From Candidatus Margulisiibacteriota bacterium (lineage in GTDB: Bacteria > Margulisbacteria > Riflemargulisbacteria > GWF2-39-127): a stretch of DNA of 40,542 nt. Position numbers and translations under genes: made by a program. Location of the stretch: positions 1-40,542 of the forward strand of contig QKMY01000007.1 of assembly GCA_003242895.1 (NCBI GenBank), in the 5' to 3' direction. Positions 35,574-40,542 of this stretch are shown piece by piece; within the stretch, counting starts at the first letter, position 1; the number at the start of each line of letters is the position of its first letter. The notes under the pieces are model-generated. The model was not told where the DNA came from. It saw only the letters and a program-made list of their open reading frames with translations, and ran no database searches.

Positions 35574-35990
35574 TTAAGAATTTTTCTTGAGCCAGGCAAT
35601 TGCTGAATCTACGTCAGCAAATTCTCCTAATGTAATGCCTGCCGGACCAGCATTTACTGAAAAAGAATCTACAGCTAATTTAGTTAAAGAACTCTTAGCT
35701 TTTATGTTAATAAAGAATTTAATTCCACTTTTGCTAAATCTCAAAAAAACTTCATCTTGAATGAATTTTTGTACCGCATTTGGCATTACACCTGTGGCAT
35801 AAGTTGAATCAACAACAACAGCTAACACTTTTTGTTTCTTTGTAAAGGCTATATGAGCGTCAATTAATCCTTTAAATGCTTCTAATGATGCTCCATAAAA
35901 ATTAGACCATGTATCAACTGTTGCATAATCCCCAACGTGATGAACAGAACTCATAACTCCCGGTATTGAATGAATCTCTATCTTAGCCAT
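35574..35990 (-). CDS. STAS-like single-domain protein
   Basis: 138 residues from the ATG at 35990, with AGGAGG seven or so bases upstream; a longer frame up to 36086 lacks a ribosome site. The order of strands and helices, with VLAVVVDSTYATGVMPNAVQKF in the middle and GITLGEFADVDSAIAWLKK at the end, fits the SpoIIAA-like/STAS fold. No clear phosphorylatable Ser in the anti-sigma-antagonist position can be named. It lies downstream of two chemoreceptors on the same strand but 286 bp away, with room for its own promoter. The role is open. Confidence 0.6.
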   Translation of the reverse strand: MAKIEIHSIPGVMSSVHHVGDYATVDTWSNFYGASLEAFKGLIDAHIAFTKKQKVLAVVVDSTYATGVMPNAVQKFIQDEVFLRFSKSGIKFFINIKAKSSLTKLAVDSFSVNAGPAGITLGEFADVDSAIAWLKKNS

Positions 35991-36276
35991 AGTATTCCTC
36001 CTGTAATCGAACATATATAAAATAATTAACCTGGAAACCCAGATTAGATGCTCTTTTGTAATTACTAACCTTTGGTATGGTTTCAACTAATTGATAACAT
36101 AATATATTTAATTCTATATCATTTATTCTCCCTTCTTCGATTAATTGTTGTTTGCAAAAGCAAGCAAATATTATTCTGCAATCATGAAAGTATTGATTAT
36201 ATTAAATATTTAGTATAATTATATATACATTAAGCAATAGAGTAACCGCAATCTTTCTTTTTTCTTTATCATCTGC

Positions 36277-37998
36277 TTAGCTACCGTAGAAAGTTTCTTT
36301 TAACTGTTCTGCTGATTGCTGAAGTTCTTGAGCCTTTGCATTGTATTCCTCGTTCGCAGCTGCCATTTTTACAATGTGCGATGTATAATTATGATTAACC
36401 TCACTCATTTGGGTTATTGTAGTATTTATTAGCTCTATGCCTTGAGCCTGTTCTTCATTCGAACGTGCTACCTGGGCAATCATCTTTGAAGAATCCGTAA
36501 TAGAAGAAACAATATTATCAAAACAAGATACAACCTCTGCTGATGCTGCAACTCCTTTTTCTGCATTCATTACTACACCTTCAAGCATCGATGCCGTATT
36601 CCTTGCAGCCTCCGCACTGTGCAGAGCTAGATTTCTCACTTCGTCAGCGACTACAGCAAATCCTTTACCGGCCTCACCTGCTCTCGCAGCTTCGACCGCA
36701 GCATTAAGCGCAAGAATATTTGTCTGAAATGCAATGCTGTCAATAGTTTTGACGATTTTTGTCGTTTCGGTGGAAGTGTTCTTCATCTCGTTCATTTCAG
36801 CAACAAGATTCAGCATAGAATGCTGACCTTGCTGGGCTAGATCGAGAGCTTGCATCGCAGATTTGTCTGCCTGTTTTGCAGGGGCTACGGTTTGCCTTGT
36901 TACTGAGGATATTTGTGTTAGAGCAGACGCAGCCATTTCCAGTTTAGAGGACTGATTATTCGCGTTTTCTGCCATAAGATTGTTCGTTGACGCTGTTTCA
37001 ATACTGGCAGATGCTATCAACCGGCTATTTTTTGCTATGCCGTTAATATTTATATCTAATGACTTCATAAGATGGGAAGTTATTCCCTGAATAAATAGTG
37101 CAGTAATCACAACAAAAAATACTCCGGCAAATATATTTATCTTTTTTATTCTATTAATATCCTCATAAGTTTCTTCTATCGGGATATTTGCGAGAATAAG
37201 CCAGCCAAGCTTTTCAAAGGTTACAAAATATCCTGTTTTATTGACGTTATCAAAAGAATACTTAAATTCCCCATTTTTTTGGGCTAGCATACGTTTGCCA
37301 AAATCATAGTCAGAGATATTGAGCTTTAAAATATAATCCTTTTTTTTATGAGTAATTGCTTTTCCAGTTTTATCAGTTATTATAATATAACCGGTTTTAC
37401 CTACAATTACTTTGCGGACATATGCGTCAGAAAACATTTCCAGCTGTAGAGGAGCTCCTAGTATTCCAATAATTTCATTGTTCGCATATATAGGAGCTGT
37501 AATCAATGTTATTGGTTTGCCGGTAGCAGGCGATTTTTGAACGTCTCCAATCCATAGTTTTCCTTCCAGCGTTTTTTCGACATTTATTCTATACTCGGGA
37601 ATTTTATCGATTTCGATCCCGATTGTTTTCCCGCCAATTGCATCTGCGAATATCTTCGCTGATTTGTCGGCGATAAAAATATTTTCATAGATTGGCTGTA
37701 TTTCGATGTATTTCTCAAGTCTTTCTTTAGCTTCATTTAAGCGCTGACCTAAACAAGCATCCCGGAATACTCCTGTTTCAGAATATATAGTTATTTGTTG
37801 TTTTTTGTCTTCTATCCAGAGGCTTAGATCTTCCCGGACCTTATTTATCATATGTTCTGCCGTATTCCGTTGTTGTTTCAATATGGCTGAAGAGACAATA
37901 GTATATGAAAAGATTGATACCACTGAAATTGAGATTAGGATCGTAGGAATAATGAAGGACAATAATTTTGAACGGACACTGAACCTGGAGCTAATCAT
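36277..37998 (-). CDS. Methyl-accepting chemotaxis protein with dCache sensor, no HAMP
   Basis: 573 residues. Membrane segments at ~13-35 and ~285-305 enclose a periplasmic double-Cache domain ([41 protein letters not shown]). No HAMP domain is evident after the second segment. The cytoplasmic signalling hairpin is clear: [19 protein letters not shown], then [15 protein letters not shown]. No C-terminal tether pentapeptide is seen. ATG 37998 follows AAAGGAG. It lies 19 bp after the other receptor gene, so the two form an operon. The sensory domains are close paralogues while the signalling parts differ. Confidence 0.92.
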   Translation of the reverse strand: MISSRFSVRSKLLSFIIPTILISISVVSIFSYTIVSSAILKQQRNTAEHMINKVREDLSLWIEDKKQQITIYSETGVFRDACLGQRLNEAKERLEKYIEIQPIYENIFIADKSAKIFADAIGGKTIGIEIDKIPEYRINVEKTLEGKLWIGDVQKSPATGKPITLITAPIYANNEIIGILGAPLQLEMFSDAYVRKVIVGKTGYIIITDKTGKAITHKKKDYILKLNISDYDFGKRMLAQKNGEFKYSFDNVNKTGYFVTFEKLGWLILANIPIEETYEDINRIKKINIFAGVFFVVITALFIQGITSHLMKSLDININGIAKNSRLIASASIETASTNNLMAENANNQSSKLEMAASALTQISSVTRQTVAPAKQADKSAMQALDLAQQGQHSMLNLVAEMNEMKNTSTETTKIVKTIDSIAFQTNILALNAAVEAARAGEAGKGFAVVADEVRNLALHSAEAARNTASMLEGVVMNAEKGVAASAEVVSCFDNIVSSITDSSKMIAQVARSNEEQAQGIELINTTITQMSEVNHNYTSHIVKMAAANEEYNAKAQELQQSAEQLKETFYGS

Positions 37999-38017
37999 TT
38001 TATTCTCCTTTGTGCAA

Positions 38018-40366
38018 TTAGTCGAGTTTAAACTGAGCTATGTTATCGTAGAGTTCATTTGATAGATTAACCATTTCCTCCGAAGAATCTTTAAGCGAAT
38101 TAATTGATGCTGATATTTGTTCTGAGGAGGCGGTTATTTCCTGTGTTGATGAGGAATTATCAGTAGCCACATTGCTAATGTCGTTAATGAGTCCAATAAA
38201 CTCGTCCATTCCATGCTTCATATCGTTTGTGATTGAAACGTTCAGTTTTGCTACTTTGCTGACTACTGCAAAAGAGTCAAAAATTACATTGGAAGAAACG
38301 GATACTTCTTTTACGGCTCCATCTGTGATTTCGGTTAGTTGTGTGAGCTTGTGCATGTTTGCAACATTTTCACATGCAGATGCAGACATTTCTTCGGTAA
38401 AGGCGGATATATTTTCGATCTGATTAACGGTGTCTTTGACCGCATCAATAATAGTGGTAAGTGCCGATTTTGCTTGATTAACCAAACCAGACCCACTACG
38501 GACTTCGTCGGTACTCTCCTTCATAAAGATAACTGCTATATCCGTAGATTCCTGGATGCTTTTGATTAATGTAGCGATCTCTTTGGTAGCTCGTGAAGAT
38601 TTCTCTGCCAGCTTCCTTACCTCATCGGCAACGACTGCAAATCCTCGTCCATGGTCGCCAGCCCGGGCAGCTTCAATAGCAGCATTGAGGGCCAGAAGGT
38701 TGGTCTGTTCAGAGATATCATCAATAACATTGACAATTTCGCCTATTTTGGTGGAATTCTTGCCCAGTTCGTTTATCTTGTCTGCGGCTGATAGAACTTT
38801 CTCACTTATTCTGCCCATGCCGATAACGGTTTGAGTCACTATATTCTCTCCATTGAGAGCTATGTCTCTTGTCTGTTTCGAGTTCTCGGCCGCTCTGGAA
38901 GCATCAGATGCAATCTGGTCCACCGCCTTGGTCATCTGTGAAGAAACATTCATTACCTTATCAGCACTATCTAGTTGTTTTGTCGATGTTTCATTTATTT
39001 GTGACATCGCATCGCTGTTTTGCCTTGAGATTTCCATAGACTTGCTGATATTTTCGTTTTGTTCTTGTGCCCCCTTCGCGATGTTGTTGATCATATCGAG
39101 GAGTGTTCTTGTTTTGTAAATGGCTTCACCGATACTCGTCGTCTGGTCAGATGTCCCTTTTGCAACTCCGTCCAACGCTGTGCTAATCTGGTTTATTCCC
39201 TTTGCAGTTTCCTGGGCTATATGTGCGAGAGTCTTTGAAAAATCCTGCACCTTTATTGCGTGTAATTTTACATTCTTCATTATATTCTGCATTGAATCAA
39301 AAAAATTATTCACGTACTGACACATTTCGCCAAATTCGTCATTGCTTGTCTTCTCTATTCTCCTGCTAAAATCACGTTCTCCTTCAAGCAGATCTTTGAG
39401 AACACTGGATGTCTTTTTGATAGGTTTGATTAGTTTCTCAGAAAATAGCCAGATAATAATGGTTGTTATTATTATAAAGGCCAAGACTGAAACTAGACAA
39501 ATTTGTTTTGCTTTGCTTAATGTAGCGTATATTTCATTTTCAGGTATAGCAGCTACAACAATCCAGTCTCTCTTTTCTATATGTTTTAAGAAAGCAACCA
39601 TCTGCTTGCCTTCTAGTTCATAATGCAGCTCTCCGTTTTTCTGAGTAAGGATTTTTTTGCCATAATCATAATCGCTAATGTTGAGCTTAAAGATTTGTTC
39701 CTTGTTCGGATGAGCTATTGTTGTTCCTGTTTTATCAACAATATAGATAATCCCTGTTTCTCCAAGCTTAATTCCTGATATAAATGTATCTGAAAATGTC
39801 TCAAGCTGAACAGGTGTCCCAAGTATTCCTGCAAGTGAGCCCTCCATATATATAGGCCTTGACATGAAGACAATTGGCATTCCTGTTGCTGGAGATTTAC
39901 CGACATCAGTAATCCATGGCTTCCCTTCTTTGGCTTTTTGAATATTCTTTTCATAAAAAGGTATTTTAGCTATTTCTAGCCCCACTGATTTCCCCCCTAT
40001 GGAATCAATGAGAATTTTTCCGTTCATGTTAGCAAGAAATATGTTTTCATAAATATTCATTATACGGTTGTATTTTGTCAGGGAACGCTGCGCTCCTTCT
40101 GTGTCTATGCCTTTGCATGCATTAATTAGTACGTCAGTAATCGAGTACACTTCGCTTTGCTGTTCAACACTTTTCATCCATTGTTCGATTTCTTCAGCTA
40201 TTTTGTACAGCGACTGATTCATAGATTCTTTTTGCTGAATGCCTATGATTTTTGAAGTTGAATAATACATTACCGCACCAAGTGTGCTTAGTGAGATAAT
40301 AATTAACGGAATAACTGCTAAAAGTAATTTATCACGAAATCTTAAATTTAACGGTTTCATAGCCAT
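38018..40366 (-). CDS. Methyl-accepting chemotaxis protein with dCache sensor and HAMP
   Basis: 782 residues. Membrane segments at ~13-35 and ~285-305 flank a double-Cache domain with the same pattern as in the next gene ([40 protein letters not shown]). A HAMP domain follows ([21 protein letters not shown]). The cytoplasmic part is longer, with the hairpin [19 protein letters not shown] and [17 protein letters not shown]. The RWY-type amino-acid signature of dCache_1AA is not seen, so the ligand is unknown. AAAGGAG lies seven bases before the first ATG (40366); a second ATG two codons later is possible. It is the first gene of the operon. Confidence 0.93.
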   Translation of the reverse strand: MAMKPLNLRFRDKLLLAVIPLIIISLSTLGAVMYYSTSKIIGIQQKESMNQSLYKIAEEIEQWMKSVEQQSEVYSITDVLINACKGIDTEGAQRSLTKYNRIMNIYENIFLANMNGKILIDSIGGKSVGLEIAKIPFYEKNIQKAKEGKPWITDVGKSPATGMPIVFMSRPIYMEGSLAGILGTPVQLETFSDTFISGIKLGETGIIYIVDKTGTTIAHPNKEQIFKLNISDYDYGKKILTQKNGELHYELEGKQMVAFLKHIEKRDWIVVAAIPENEIYATLSKAKQICLVSVLAFIIITTIIIWLFSEKLIKPIKKTSSVLKDLLEGERDFSRRIEKTSNDEFGEMCQYVNNFFDSMQNIMKNVKLHAIKVQDFSKTLAHIAQETAKGINQISTALDGVAKGTSDQTTSIGEAIYKTRTLLDMINNIAKGAQEQNENISKSMEISRQNSDAMSQINETSTKQLDSADKVMNVSSQMTKAVDQIASDASRAAENSKQTRDIALNGENIVTQTVIGMGRISEKVLSAADKINELGKNSTKIGEIVNVIDDISEQTNLLALNAAIEAARAGDHGRGFAVVADEVRKLAEKSSRATKEIATLIKSIQESTDIAVIFMKESTDEVRSGSGLVNQAKSALTTIIDAVKDTVNQIENISAFTEEMSASACENVANMHKLTQLTEITDGAVKEVSVSSNVIFDSFAVVSKVAKLNVSITNDMKHGMDEFIGLINDISNVATDNSSSTQEITASSEQISASINSLKDSSEEMVNLSNELYDNIAQFKLD

Positions 40367-40542
40367 AACTCCTTTATTGATAATATCGTTCAGCTATCTA
40401 AACAGATGCTGAAAAAAAATTTTCTTATCGTACTTTGAGGCTGTAATATCCTAAAATAAAGCAACTAAAACGTCCTGCATTTTCTCAAGATAACCCAACC
40501 TGAAAAGATACTTTCCATAATTAAAACAACCTAATGGATAAT
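40367..40542 (-). other. Upstream region of the chemoreceptor operon
   Basis: 176 bp without a gene. A CGATAA hexamer near 40425 on the minus strand recalls the -10 of flagellar sigma-28 promoters, but no -35 match lies at the right distance. The promoter is therefore not assigned. Confidence 0.35.

Noticed and set aside
35991-36086. Longer start for the STAS-like gene
   Set aside because: AGGAGG sits just before the ATG at 35990, and the extra 32 residues are not part of the fold.
40400-40440. Sigma-28 promoter for the chemoreceptor operon
   Set aside because: The -10 match is partial and no TAAA-type -35 lies at the required distance.
1-40542. CRISPR arrays, tRNA and rRNA genes, insertion sequences, DGR template repeat
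   Set aside because: Looked for on both strands by eye; no regular spacer-repeat array, tRNA T-loop pattern, transposase or second copy of the putative variable region was seen.

Overview
The window looks like chromosome, or a large replicon, of an uncultured, AT-rich, diderm (Gram-negative type) bacterium. Evidence for this is an outer-membrane-type FkpA-like lipoprotein, two membrane chemoreceptors, an O-antigen ligase-like protein, and very long multidomain proteins. The 29-30-residue repeats and C-terminal domain of the protein at 9154-12018 remind me of large proteins in Chlamydiota and related lineages. A candidate phylum such as Omnitrophota or Margulisbacteria would fit, but I cannot fix the taxon from sequence alone.

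Layout. (1) 1-4258: the 3' part of a giant midasin-like protein whose 5' end lies outside the window. It carries helical repeats, two AAA domains, a HEGGH zinc-site domain and a VWA domain. (2) 4274-8964: a surface-polysaccharide block of two glycosyltransferases on the minus strand, then an O-antigen ligase-like protein and a membrane GT2 synthase on the plus strand. (3) 9154-12018: a helical-repeat protein, followed by a convergent DUF2721 membrane protein. (4) 12847-17269: a two-gene operon of a MoxR-type AAA ATPase fused to an FGE/C-type-lectin-fold domain, then a protein with a HEIGH zinc site and a complete VWA MIDAS. This is the split counterpart of (1). (5) 17604-22247: a LysM-type protein and a 1256-residue nitrilase/NAD-synthetase-like protein whose synthetase half has lost its ATP loop. 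(6) 22396-24500: small stress and metal genes (zinc ribbon, TerB-like, cysteine-rich copper-storage type) and what look like gene remnants. (7) 24480-30390, minus strand: a DegT-type aminotransferase and a 1585-residue fusion of ROK-like kinase, formyltransferase, degenerate methyltransferase-like and aminoglycoside-phosphotransferase-like parts. (8) 30625-34404: FkpA-like isomerase, DUF2164 protein, and a MASE1-PAS-PAS histidine kinase behind a 13-codon leader. (9) 34514-35491: a replication initiator of the RPA type. (10) 35574-40366, minus strand: a STAS-like protein and two tandem Cache chemoreceptors.

How the genes may work together. MoxR-type AAA proteins and VWA proteins act in pairs (CbbQ/CbbO, NorQ/NorD, RavA/ViaA, CobS/CobT) to remodel protein targets. 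This window holds one fused and one split version, both with a metallopeptidase-like module between ATPase and VWA. Three large proteins here (9154, 15299, 18477) begin with the same short N-terminal motif (N-K-I/F-I-A), which links them and suggests a shared sorting or docking signal. The FGE-like C terminus on the ATPase may be the target-recognition part and has some features of a diversity-generating-retroelement variable region. The DegT plus formyltransferase/kinase operon is best read as making and modifying an N-formylated amino sugar or a related small molecule. I consider the MoxR/VWA/repeat/NadE-like neighbourhood and the 1585-residue fusion the best candidates for an undescribed system.
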